Of a DNA stretch of 64,000 nucleotides, positions 1-6,418 are shown piece by piece. The DNA is from JBBQFI01 sp038237805 (GTDB lineage Bacteria; Verrucomicrobiota; Verrucomicrobiia; Chthoniobacterales; UBA10450). The translations under genes were made by a program, and so were the position numbers. The notes below the pieces were generated by a model that made no database searches, had not been told where the DNA came from, and saw only the letters and a program-made list of their open reading frames with translations. The stretch lies in contig JBBRYI010000013.1 of NCBI GenBank assembly GCA_038237805.1, positions 1-64,000 on the forward strand, written 5' to 3'. The stretch's first letter is position 1. The number at the start of each line of letters is the position of its first letter.

Positions 1-1
1 A

Positions 2-199
2 GTCGGATCGTGCCATCTCTTCCGCCACACCTTCGCCACCCTGCTTTTGGAAAACGGCTGCGATGTGCGTTACGTGCAGGAAATGCTCGGCCACTCGAAA
101 ATGGAAACCACCGCGATCTACACCCACGTCTCGATCAAGGCTCTCAAGGACGCGCACTCGCGCCATCATCCCGCCAGGCTGCCGCAAGCTGGTTCTTGA
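2..199 (+). CDS. Tyrosine recombinase/integrase, C-terminal end (5' truncated by window edge)
   Basis: The reading frame enters from the window edge and ends at TGA 197-199. It encodes the catalytic end of a tyrosine recombinase: CHLFRHTFATLLLENG carries the HxxR box, VRYVQEMLGHSKMETT carries the LGH box, and TAIYTH holds the tyrosine nucleophile. Such enzymes cut and rejoin DNA through a 3'-phosphotyrosine intermediate. A basic tail (SRHHPARLPQ) follows. The frame lies directly upstream of the RHS tip cassettes, so it may belong to the mobile element that carried them, but the family cannot be fixed from 65 residues. It could equally be a XerC/D-like or phage-type enzyme. Confidence 0.85.
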   Translation, partial: VGSCHLFRHTFATLLLENGCDVRYVQEMLGHSKMETTAIYTHVSIKALKDAHSRHHPARLPQAGS

Positions 200-247
200 T
201 CATTTAGCGGCTTGCTTTAGTCGCGCACTCGCGGCAGCATCTTTGCC

Positions 248-973
248 GTGCTCAGGTACGTTCACTGTTTATTGCTCTGGCTGCTTTTGCCCACGGTGGC
301 AATCAATGCCGCGCTGGTTAATCAGCCTACGCGCCCAGTAAGCGCGCCTGACATATCGAGTTGTCGCTACGATGTCGCGCTGGGCGCGCGGATCAGCCGC
401 GATCCAATTGCGGAAGCCGGTGGGCTGAATCTATACGGATACGTGCTGAACAATCCGGTGAACTGGATTGATCCTCTCGGCTTGGACGTGTTCGTCGGCG
501 AACATCCCGGGGTGGTCAATAATTCATACAATCCGCTCAATCACGCAGCGATCGTTCTAAGGCCAAATAATCCCGCCGATTTCGCTAACAATCCTTTATT
601 TGCTGCAACTGGAGGGAGGGAAGCCACTCTAGGAGGTCAAGCCTTCGGCGGACCTTGGTCGGCTTTTATCGGGAATCTTTATGGCAACCTCCGTTCCGCT
701 CCGAACTACTCATCGGATGATCCAGCGAATCTTAAGAATATCACTCCTGTAAGCTGCCCTTCTGGAAAAAGTGATTCGCAGTTTATCAACGATCTCATTC
801 GCGCTGCGGGCAGCTATGGGAATGACCAGCCATACAACCCCTTTGGCCTCAACGGTGCATACAATAGTAACAGCTATGTCTCGGGGGTTATCACTGCCGC
901 AGGCGCCGTGCCTCCGGCATTCGGGGGCACCAAGCCAGCCTACAACACGCCGCTACCTATACCTGGGCGTTAA
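248..973 (+). CDS. Orphan RHS repeat-associated core tip 1 with signal-like N-terminus
   Basis: This 241-residue frame starts with GTG. Residues 1-22 form a hydrophobic signal-like stretch, and residues 50-80 are the end of an RHS core (SRDPIAEAGGLNLYGYVLNN then a PLGL box). Residues 81-241 are a variable C-terminal tip. RHS proteins usually exceed 1000 residues, carry YD repeats and release the tip as a toxin. Here the whole shell is absent, so this is a displaced tip module. The tip has LNHAAIVL with His99 and a late YNSNSYVSG motif (residues 205-213). That pattern resembles papain/NlpC-like folds written His first and Cys late, but with Ser or Asn where Cys is expected. A small membrane gene follows 22 bases later and may be its immunity gene. 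Whether it is secreted through the signal is unknown. Confidence 0.75.
   Translation: MLRYVHCLLLWLLLPTVAINAALVNQPTRPVSAPDISSCRYDVALGARISRDPIAEAGGLNLYGYVLNNPVNWIDPLGLDVFVGEHPGVVNNSYNPLNHAAIVLRPNNPADFANNPLFAATGGREATLGGQAFGGPWSAFIGNLYGNLRSAPNYSSDDPANLKNITPVSCPSGKSDSQFINDLIRAAGSYGNDQPYNPFGLNGAYNSNSYVSGVITAAGAVPPAFGGTKPAYNTPLPIPGR
395..488 (+). repeat. RHS core repeat, copy 1
   Basis: A 94-base segment coding the SRDPI...LYGYV..NNP..W.DPLGLD core end. It recurs at equal length at 1373-1466 and 2305-2398, and each copy is fused to an unrelated downstream tip. It gives a homologous substrate for swapping tips. Confidence 0.85.
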
Positions 974-995
974 GAAATGCGCCGGTAGAAGAGGC

Positions 996-1262
996 ATGAA
1001 GCTAATTCGTTTCGTCCCCGTTTTCTTGACGCTGGTTATACTGCTCTGGACTATAGCAGTTAGGTCGTTTACAAGATTCGGTGATAATTGGGCTCTCTAT
1101 CCCATCCTGGTGATCGATCTCGTCATCTTAATTTGGCACGTTGGGTTGATAGTTACCGAACCACGCAAGCTGCCTTTTATAGCATACGGAGCAGTTCATC
1201 TCATCGCAGTTGTGGGAATAACAATCGTTTGCTTGATGTTAATCTCTAAAGATTCACTCTAG
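996..1262 (+). CDS. Small membrane protein, putative immunity partner of RHS tip 1
   Basis: This 88-residue protein starts at ATG 996, chosen because it gives an immediate hydrophobic segment (FVPVFLTLVILLWTIAV). Two more membrane segments follow (ALYPILVIDLVILIWHVGLI and FIAYGAVHLIAVVGITIVCL), so three transmembrane helices are likely. No known family is recognised. Its place 22 bases after the RHS tip, same strand, fits the usual toxin-then-immunity order. A membrane immunity protein would suit a tip acting in the periplasm or on the envelope. The role rests on position alone. Confidence 0.6.
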   Translation: MKLIRFVPVFLTLVILLWTIAVRSFTRFGDNWALYPILVIDLVILIWHVGLIVTEPRKLPFIAYGAVHLIAVVGITIVCLMLISKDSL

Positions 1263-1314
1263 GGTGCGCTGCGGGTCGCGTCTCAATTTTTCAACAATTC
1301 GCTCGCGACAAACC

Positions 1315-1345
1315 GGCGTCATCGCCCAAGGCTTCGATCACGCCT
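1315..1345 (+). repeat. 31-bp RHS cassette boundary repeat, copy 1
   Basis: This 31-base word begins GGCGTCATCGCCCAAGGCT and recurs with one mismatch at 3099-3129. Here it runs into the YDPNVARWLSRDP part of the RHS core. An extra T near 1345 splits the reading GVIAQGFDHA from YDPNVARW, which suggests a decayed core. Confidence 0.75.
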
Positions 1346-1372
1346 TACGACCCAAACGTCGCAAGATGGCTA

Positions 1373-1466
1373 AGCCGCGATCCAATTGCGGAATCAGGAG
1401 GCGTCAATTTGTACGGATACGTTTTCAATAATCCGACAAAGTGGACCGATCCACTTGGCCTCGACG
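1373..1466 (+). repeat. RHS core repeat, copy 2
   Basis: The second 94-base copy of the RHS core end, coding LSRDPIAESGGVNLYGYV and a PLGLD box. It is fused to tip 2. Confidence 0.85.
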
Positions 1467-1858
1467 TTTGGTACGAGAATACAACAGCCGTCGATGGGTG
1501 GCACCGCAGAGTGGTTGTCACAGATCCGTTATCGCCAACAGGAAGGACTGGACAGTCGTTTGGCTTGAACACAGGCCGCGACGGCGAGGGTTCATCCGCT
1601 GCTTCCGGCGATGCGCCTGCACCGGGAAAGACAGGAAGTGGGGTGGTCTATCCGGACAATCGAGATCCAGCGACAAAAGAAGTGGAGCGTTTCAAAACAA
1701 CACCCGCCGAGGACCAGGTAATTAAAGACGCCTTAAATAGGGAGCTTGGAAACACCGGAAAATATAATCCTTTTACAAACAGCTGCAGAGACTATTCGAA
1801 GGATGCTTTCGAGCGGATGAAGAAAATGATCGAGGACGCTCGGAAGGCTGGGCCGTAG
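1409..1858 (+). CDS. Orphan RHS core tip 2, lacking a convincing start codon
   Basis: The frame is open from 1250 and encodes YDPNVARWLSRDPIAESGGV, then LYGYVFNNPTKWTDPLGLD and a tip to residue 149. The only start-like codon in the frame is TTG at 1409, inside the core repeat, so the gene probably has no start of its own. It would be silent unless joined to an intact RHS gene by recombination. The tip carries GWHRRVVV near its beginning and YNPFTNSCRDYSKDAFERM near its end. Together they are a His-then-NxCxxF pattern as in papain/LRAT-like folds (Cys at codon 1784). A lipoprotein gene follows 12 bases later and may give immunity. Toxicity is inferred, not seen. Confidence 0.6.
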   Translation: MYGYVFNNPTKWTDPLGLDVWYENTTAVDGWHRRVVVTDPLSPTGRTGQSFGLNTGRDGEGSSAASGDAPAPGKTGSGVVYPDNRDPATKEVERFKTTPAEDQVIKDALNRELGNTGKYNPFTNSCRDYSKDAFERMKKMIEDARKAGP

Positions 1859-1870
1859 GCAACACCCGCC

Positions 1871-2293
1871 GTGAAGATTAAGCTAGGCTTCGCAGCGGTT
1901 GTAGGAGTACTTATGTGCGCTTGTCATTCTGAAACAACCGACTTCGACGAGGCGTACGGTAAACAGTTGGGGCGAGTCGAACAGGCTTTGTTTTCAATCG
2001 ATGTTGTCGAGGCTGGGAAAACGACTCTTTTAAAGGAAGGTCTTTCAGGCGGATCGCTCGGAATGGCCTTGCGGCGGGTTCTGGAAGAGAAGAAGGGTGC
2101 CTGGCGGAAAAGTAAGCGCGTTTCATATGCTCCCCGACTGCTATTCACAACAGTAGGTATGTCATTGAACATTCGGGAGGACCAGATGGTCCTTAACATC
2201 GAGATCAGTCACGGAAAGTGGCGACAATACGTTTCCCAGAGCGATGCGGAACAACTTAATGGAATCAAGAATATCGTCGAAAGGTTAAAGTGA
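1871..2293 (+). CDS. Small lipoprotein, putative immunity partner of RHS tip 2
   Basis: This 140-residue protein starts with GTG. Its signal MKIKLGFAAVVGVLMCACHS ends in a lipobox (LMCAC), so it should be lipid-anchored on the periplasmic side. The remainder is mixed charged and hydrophobic with no family I recognise. It follows RHS tip 2 by 12 bases. Its stop TGA (2291-2293) overlaps the GTG start of RHS tip 3 (2290-2292), so tip 3 may be translationally coupled to it. The immunity role is inferred from position. A periplasmic lipoprotein would be suitable against a tip acting on the envelope. Confidence 0.6.
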   Translation: MKIKLGFAAVVGVLMCACHSETTDFDEAYGKQLGRVEQALFSIDVVEAGKTTLLKEGLSGGSLGMALRRVLEEKKGAWRKSKRVSYAPRLLFTTVGMSLNIREDQMVLNIEISHGKWRQYVSQSDAEQLNGIKNIVERLK

Positions 2294-2790
2294 GGTGCTG
2301 GCTCAGCCGCGATCCCATCGGGGAGGATGGTGGAATTAATCTGTACGGGTACGTGCTGAACAATCCGCTGAACTGGATTGATCCGCTAGGTCTCGATACT
2401 GAGATCTATTATCGGTCAGACCAAGGCTCGTCAGTGAACGGCTCCCTTATTGATTTTGGTCACGTCATCCTGAATGTGAACGGTCACAATCTTGATCACG
2501 TCCCGGGGCAATTTCAAAGTCCCAGCCAGCGCAACGATTGGCAGTATTATCAGCGTGCCGAGTTGAAGCTCACGCCGGAACAAGAAACTCAACTTGCAAA
2601 ATACATCGACGACTTGCTTAAAAAGAACCCCGATTATGGATCGAAGTCCTACTGCTCGAAAGATGTTGCCAATGCCCTGAACAGTGTTGGCTACCAACCA
2701 ACGGTAGATGGTCTTACGCCTTTGTCTGCCTGGAGGACTGCGACAAGGCAGCCCTTTCAATGGGGAACTTTTCTCCCGCCGACTTATTAA
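2290..2790 (+). CDS. Orphan RHS core tip 3
   Basis: This 166-residue frame starts with GTG at 2290, overlapping the stop of the preceding lipoprotein gene. It begins exactly at the core (RCWLSRDPIGEDGGINLYGY) with no signal or shell. The core covers about residues 1-36 and the tip residues 37-166. The tip has IDFGHVILNVNG with His58 and YGSKSYCSKDVANALNSVGY with Cys122. This His-then-Cys order fits NlpC/P60- or LRAT-like hydrolases. A small membrane gene follows 7 bases later. Initiation inside the core makes an independent toxin unlikely. A donor tip kept for recombination, or a coupled remnant, is more plausible. Confidence 0.7.
   Translation: MRCWLSRDPIGEDGGINLYGYVLNNPLNWIDPLGLDTEIYYRSDQGSSVNGSLIDFGHVILNVNGHNLDHVPGQFQSPSQRNDWQYYQRAELKLTPEQETQLAKYIDDLLKKNPDYGSKSYCSKDVANALNSVGYQPTVDGLTPLSAWRTATRQPFQWGTFLPPTY
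2305..2398 (+). repeat. RHS core repeat, copy 3
   Basis: The third 94-base copy of the RHS core end, coding LSRDPIGEDGGINLYGYV and a PLGLD box. It is closer to copy 1 in its NNP.NWIDPLGLD part than to copy 2. Confidence 0.85.
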
Positions 2791-2797
2791 CCCTGCA

Positions 2798-3046
2798 ATG
2801 GCTCTTCGATTGGTATCGATTGTCGCTAGTTTCATCGGTCTAATCCTCACAGGTTATGATTGGCTTGCCGCATCGTTTAAGGCCTCCGCGTTAATTGGAG
2901 TGACGGATAATGTGGCTAAGGATTATCTTCAGCACCTGCATAATGATGGGTGGAGCGCGCTCGGTTCCTTCACCGCGTTCGCATGCGTTCTTGTCTGCTC
3001 TTTGATAAGTGTAAGAAGAGTTCGCACAAACGCGTATGGCGGTTGA
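2798..3046 (+). CDS. Small membrane protein, putative immunity partner of RHS tip 3
   Basis: This 82-residue protein starts at ATG 2798, 7 bases after RHS tip 3. It has two likely membrane helices, LRLVSIVASFIGLILTGYDW at the N-terminus and ALGSFTAFACVLVCSLISV near the C-terminus, joined by a polar loop with HLHNDG. No family is recognised. Size, topology and position parallel the small membrane gene after tip 1, which supports a tip-immunity pairing. The function is inferred. Confidence 0.55.
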   Translation: MALRLVSIVASFIGLILTGYDWLAASFKASALIGVTDNVAKDYLQHLHNDGWSALGSFTAFACVLVCSLISVRRVRTNAYGG

Positions 3047-3098
3047 AACAATTAGGCGACGGGTCGCTCGTTGCTTTGTGACATTCGAGCCGGAGTCA

Positions 3099-3129
3099 GG
3101 CGTCATCGCCCAAGGCTGCGATCACGCCT
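3099..3129 (+). repeat. 31-bp RHS cassette boundary repeat, copy 2 (start of a lost cassette)
   Basis: It matches 1315-1345 with one mismatch. After it the similarity stops and no RHS core follows, so it may mark the edge of a deleted fourth cassette or the recombination end of the array. Confidence 0.7.
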
Positions 3130-3733
3130 GAGAGACGAAGTTAGCGCAGCTGCGCTGCATTGAATTGGAACGGCCATTCCCGCGCCGCCGCCTTCGAAGA
3201 GACCCCGGCACGCATCGCGCCGGCAGAGCACTCGCCCTGATCTCCCTAACGAGTCCTCTGCCGTCACGCTGCGTGCTACAAAGAATCCCCCTCCGCCCTC
3301 TGTCACGCCGGCTGCTGCCACGAGAAATCATACAACGGCGGTGAGGCAAAGCCGTGCCTTGAGAAGCCGTGGGGTCCCTCCTTGCAGGCCCCTCCCACGG
3401 CTGGCACCGCTGCGCTCGGCGTTTACCTCACCGCGCATTGTATGATCTAGTGGGGGCAGCCGGCGCGCCAGAGGGCGGAGCGGGGAAGGAGACCCCGAAG
3501 GCGGGGGCGCAGGATGGCCGTGGAGTTCGCGCTGGCGCGCTCTGTTGCAGCCTAACGGCTGAAAAAAGAAAAAGCGTGAAGCAGCTGTCGCTCGCGCCTA
3601 ACGAGTCGTCCCTTCGTCTTGCAGCGCGGGCGGAATTGCGAGGGCGGAAGCGATTGCGCGGGGCGGGCGGGCGTGGCCGTGCGGACGCATGTCCAGCTAA
3701 CGCAGGCCATGCGCCGCCACGTGGCCCCCGCCC
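3130..3733. other. Gene-poor GC-rich stretch
   Basis: Open frames here are long on both strands only because of base composition. None has a recognisable domain. The stretch contains the palindromic element at 3327-3446 and one copy of GCCTAACGA at 3596. I see no gene. Confidence 0.6.
3327..3446. repeat. 120-bp palindromic element (REPIN/MITE-like)
   Basis: The ends are inverted repeats: ATCATACAA at 3327-3335 and TTGTATGAT at 3438-3446. Inside them GGTGAGGCAAA at left matches the reverse complement of TTTACCTCACC at right with one mismatch. A nested hairpin lies in the centre (AGCCGTGGG at 3365-3373 with CCCACGGCT at 3394-3402). The size and the paired inverted ends fit a REPIN or a small non-autonomous element. 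No target duplication was seen. Confidence 0.6.
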
Positions 3734-3826
3734 GAACGCGCCATCGGTCACATCTTTCAACCGATCGTTCCAGCCGCCGATCGCAACTGCCAGAAGAACG
3801 AGCGCCAGCCAAATATAATTCAGCAC
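3734..3826 (-). pseudogene. spmA: N-terminal remnant of spmA-like (spore maturation protein A / nucleoside recognition) gene
   Basis: From ATG 3826 on the minus strand the frame reads MLNYIWLALVLLAVAIGGWN then DRLKDVTDGAF. This is the typical start of SpmA-like membrane proteins with a nucleoside-recognition domain. After residue 31 the expected continuation is lost and the frame runs into GC-rich, Gly/Ala/Arg-rich sequence. Full-length relatives have roughly 200 residues or more, so this is a truncated 5' end. The break lies next to the mobile-looking RHS and palindrome region, which suggests that insertion or deletion there destroyed the gene. Confidence 0.6.
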
Positions 3827-3928
3827 GCGCTAGGTTGTAGCCGCGGTCGCTGATCGCGGCCAGCCGAATGTGAGTGCGCGCCAAACTCTACCTCGCTGGC
3901 GTGTCGGGCGAACGCGCTACATAAAATC

Positions 3929-4819
3929 ATGAACGCACAATTTCCTTCCGAACAATCGGAATCCGGCGAATTCGAACGGCAGGAGGATGCGTTTCGTGAA
4001 TGGATTTCCGCCGACGGTTCAACACCATATCCCGCCGTCGCCGGCCGCTATCATCTTTACGTATCGTTCGCGTGTCCGTGGGCGAGCCGCACGATCATCG
4101 CGCGAAAGCTGAAAGGTCTCGAGGAAGCGATCGGCATGACGGTTGTGGATCCGGTGCGTGACGAGCGAGGGTGGGCATTTCGCGATGGACCGGGGCACAG
4201 CCCCGATCCAATTAACAATTTCAAATTTTTAAGCGAAGCGTACGCAACGACTGATCCCAATTTCGACGGTCGCGTCACGGTTCCGGTGCTTTGGGATAAA
4301 GTAACGAAAAAGATCGTCAACAATTGCGAGGACGACATCTGCATCATGTTTAACGATGCGTTCAACGCCGTCGCGAAAAACAAATTTCTCGACCTCTTTC
4401 CAAAAGAGATCGCAGACGACCACGCGAAGCTCTCCGATTTTCTTTATAACAACGTTAACAACGGTGTTTACAAGGCGGGTTTTGCAACGCGACAACGGCC
4501 CTACGAAATTTCGTGCAGAAAATTGTTCGAGGCGCTCGACCATTTGGAAGAGCGTTTGGGAAAAAACCGTTACCTGTTCGGCAAAAGCTTTGTCGAAGCC
4601 GACTGGCGGCTCTTCTGCACACTCGTTAGGTTCGACATGGTTTATTACATCCACTTCAAATGCAGCGTGCGCCGCATTCTCGATTATCCGAATCTGCAAG
4701 GGTACTTGATGGATTTATATCAAGAGCCGGGCATCGCCGAGACGGTTAACTTTGATCACATCAAGCGTCATTACTATATGACGCATCCCCAGATTAACCC
4801 GAACCGCTTGTCCCGATAG
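3929..4819 (+). CDS. yqjG: Glutathionyl-hydroquinone reductase-like GST (YqjG/ECM4 family)
   Basis: This 296-residue protein has the hallmarks of xi-class glutathione transferases. YVSFACPWASRT near residue 50 carries the catalytic Cys in a CPWA motif. DPVRDERGWAF and DPNFDGRVTVPVLWDK follow in the thioredoxin-like half. A C-terminal helical domain has NNGVYKAGFA and the strongly conserved EADWRLFCTLVRFD. These enzymes reduce glutathionyl-hydroquinones to hydroquinones in the cytosol. Length is slightly below the usual 320-330 because the N-terminus is short. The gene stands alone, with a 300-base gap after it. Assignment to the family is firm, the exact substrate is not. Confidence 0.9.
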   Translation: MNAQFPSEQSESGEFERQEDAFREWISADGSTPYPAVAGRYHLYVSFACPWASRTIIARKLKGLEEAIGMTVVDPVRDERGWAFRDGPGHSPDPINNFKFLSEAYATTDPNFDGRVTVPVLWDKVTKKIVNNCEDDICIMFNDAFNAVAKNKFLDLFPKEIADDHAKLSDFLYNNVNNGVYKAGFATRQRPYEISCRKLFEALDHLEERLGKNRYLFGKSFVEADWRLFCTLVRFDMVYYIHFKCSVRRILDYPNLQGYLMDLYQEPGIAETVNFDHIKRHYYMTHPQINPNRLSR

Positions 4820-5125
4820 GCCCAGTCCTCGATCTTACCGGAGCGCATGGTCGAGAGAATCGTTTCGGTGTTGTCAGGACTTGATCTGCCTTTCGAATTT
4901 GAGATGACGGACCGACATTGGAATCGAAATTGAGAAGCGACACTCGCTGTTTGAATCTTCGAGCAGGGAGATCGCTCGACGACGCCATAATTCGGCGGTC
5001 TTGGTCTCGGTCTTGCTCTCTCAAAACAGCCCGTCGATTTGCATGGCGGCGCGATCAATGTACAAAGTCGTGGTCGGAAATATGGAGTCACTTTCAAGGT
5101 TATATTCGACGCGGCTTCTGAACGC
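4820..5125. other. 306-base intergenic stretch
   Basis: I see no gene, RNA or clear promoter here. Overlapping short frames lack any domain signal. Confidence 0.5.
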
Positions 5126-5518
5126 ATGAGTGATAGCGAGTCAACACAAACACCCTACAAGACGGCGAAGCCGTTGCGCATCTTGCTTGTGGAAGATCAC
5201 AACGATACGCGGCGGACGTTGTCGCGACTCCTCACGCATTTCGGTCACGAAATTTCCGTGGCCGATTGCACGCAAAGCGCGCGCGATATAGTGGAATCGA
5301 AAGAATTCGATGTTGTTTTGAGTGACATCGGACTGCCGGATGGCAGCGGCTATGACGTGATTACTCATGCGAAGCAGAAACAACCGGTAAAAGGTGTCGC
5401 ACTCACCGGCTTCGGCATGGACGAAGATATTAAACGGAGCAAAGAAGCTGGATTCGATTTTCATCTCACGAAACCGGTGGATTTCGCCGAGTTGCGTACT
5501 GTCCTCGGTCAGTTGTAG
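5126..5518 (+). CDS. Stand-alone response regulator receiver protein
   Basis: This 130-residue protein is a single receiver (REC) domain after a short polar leader. It has the acidic pair in ILLVEDHNDTRRTL, the phosphoacceptor Asp67 in VVLSDIGLPDGSG, the switch Thr in VALTGFG and the conserved Lys in HLTKPVDFAEL. There is no output domain, so it would act like a Spo0F/CheY-type phospho-relay or by protein binding. ATG 5126 is preferred over upstream starts because the receiver begins about 20 residues later. No kinase gene is adjacent. Two soluble kinases lie at 52-55 kb, but no link to them is shown. Confidence 0.85.
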   Translation: MSDSESTQTPYKTAKPLRILLVEDHNDTRRTLSRLLTHFGHEISVADCTQSARDIVESKEFDVVLSDIGLPDGSGYDVITHAKQKQPVKGVALTGFGMDEDIKRSKEAGFDFHLTKPVDFAELRTVLGQL

Positions 5519-5519
5519 A

Positions 5520-5582
5520 TGTAGAGGCGCTTGTGCCAAGCGCCTTTAGTTTGGCTCCGCGCTTGACACAAGCGCCGCTACA
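5520..5582. repeat. Hairpin repeat with TGTAG/CTACA ends
   Basis: TGTAGAGGCGCTTGTG at 5520-5535 pairs with CACAAGCGCCGCTACA at 5567-5582 with one mismatch. It begins two bases after the receiver gene stop and may end both convergent transcripts. Related hairpins occur at 21391, 23248 and 39103. Confidence 0.7.
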
Positions 5583-5594
5583 AACTTGCTGCAT

Positions 5595-6269
5595 TTAAGC
5601 AGTAACCTCTCTCGCCACTTCCGCTGCGCGCTGTGACGGTGAAATGCAGGTCGCCAATTCATGCAAACGAACCGAGCCAGTCGGAATGCGAACGACGCGA
5701 ATTCCAGAGTCCAACAAAAGATTTGCCAGTGCCGCCACGGGTTGGCTCGGTCCAAACCAAACAATCGCGTCCGGCTTTTCTCGTATCAAACCTTCCAGGC
5801 AGCTTAACGATTCTGGTTCTGTAGCTGCATAAAGCCAAAGCCGGGATGCGAAACCGAGCTTCCAGAGTTCACTAGATAAACTCGCGACAAATGTCCGGCC
5901 ATCCTGTTCGCCGAACGATGTAATCGGAACAAGCAGCGCAATGAGTCCGCGCATTCGCAGTTGCCGATCCAGGTTCAGTGCTTGCAACGTTGTCTTCGAA
6001 CCCCAGGCGCTTTGGAGTAACCCCTCGGCTTTCAGCCGGTCGAAGATGCGCGCCACAGTCGTAGGCGAAACGCAAAAACGAGTCGCGACCTTTCGGATGG
6101 AATAAAACGGCTGCGGTTGATTACTGCGGCCGGCGCGCGCAACTCTTCGCAGCAGCGTAAGTAATGCGTCATTGCGGCGCCTGGGTTGTGTTTGGCATGA
6201 GTTGAAGTGGAGCCGGGTGATCGGCTGAAGATGTGACGCTAACTTGCGCCCCCGTTTCTCTCTCCCCAC
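5595..6269 (-). CDS. Winged helix-turn-helix transcriptional regulator (GntR-like), possibly C-terminally shortened
   Basis: This 224-residue protein starts with GTG at 6269, and no ATG precedes the DNA-binding domain. Residues about 35-85 form a GntR-type winged helix: YSIRKVATRFCVSPTTVARI is the recognition part, followed by FDRLKAEGLLQSAWGSKTTL. After it comes a Rossmann-like segment (GLIALLVPITSFGEQDGRTF and PDAIVWFGPSQPVAALANLL) that resembles the first half of a periplasmic-binding/LacI effector domain. Full-length regulators of this design run to about 330-370 residues, so the second half may be missing. It is transcribed divergently from the subtilase gene. Its target is unknown. Confidence 0.65.
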   Translation of the reverse strand: MGREKRGRKLASHLQPITRLHFNSCQTQPRRRNDALLTLLRRVARAGRSNQPQPFYSIRKVATRFCVSPTTVARIFDRLKAEGLLQSAWGSKTTLQALNLDRQLRMRGLIALLVPITSFGEQDGRTFVASLSSELWKLGFASRLWLYAATEPESLSCLEGLIREKPDAIVWFGPSQPVAALANLLLDSGIRVVRIPTGSVRLHELATCISPSQRAAEVAREVTA

Positions 6270-6418
6270 ATAACTTACTACGGGTTTTTCGAAGTGAAGT
6301 TTTCAAATTCTCAAAGCCTCTTCAGGAAAATCTAAGCGTTGTCTTCTCAAATGATCTTCAACTGTTCCGCAACTGTTTCATTTGCGTCCAGAAAGGCGTC
6401 GTCGCTAAAAGCATTTTC

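Noticed and set aside
3103..3884. Several open frames of 70-150 codons on both strands
   Set aside because: They are Arg/Ala/Pro-rich, overlap each other in all frames and follow from GC-rich DNA. Only the SpmA-like start was kept, as a remnant.
6233..6418. Longer N-terminus for the subtilase
   Set aside because: It would put 62 residues before the signal region and overlap the divergent regulator. ATG 6419 gives a normal export signal.
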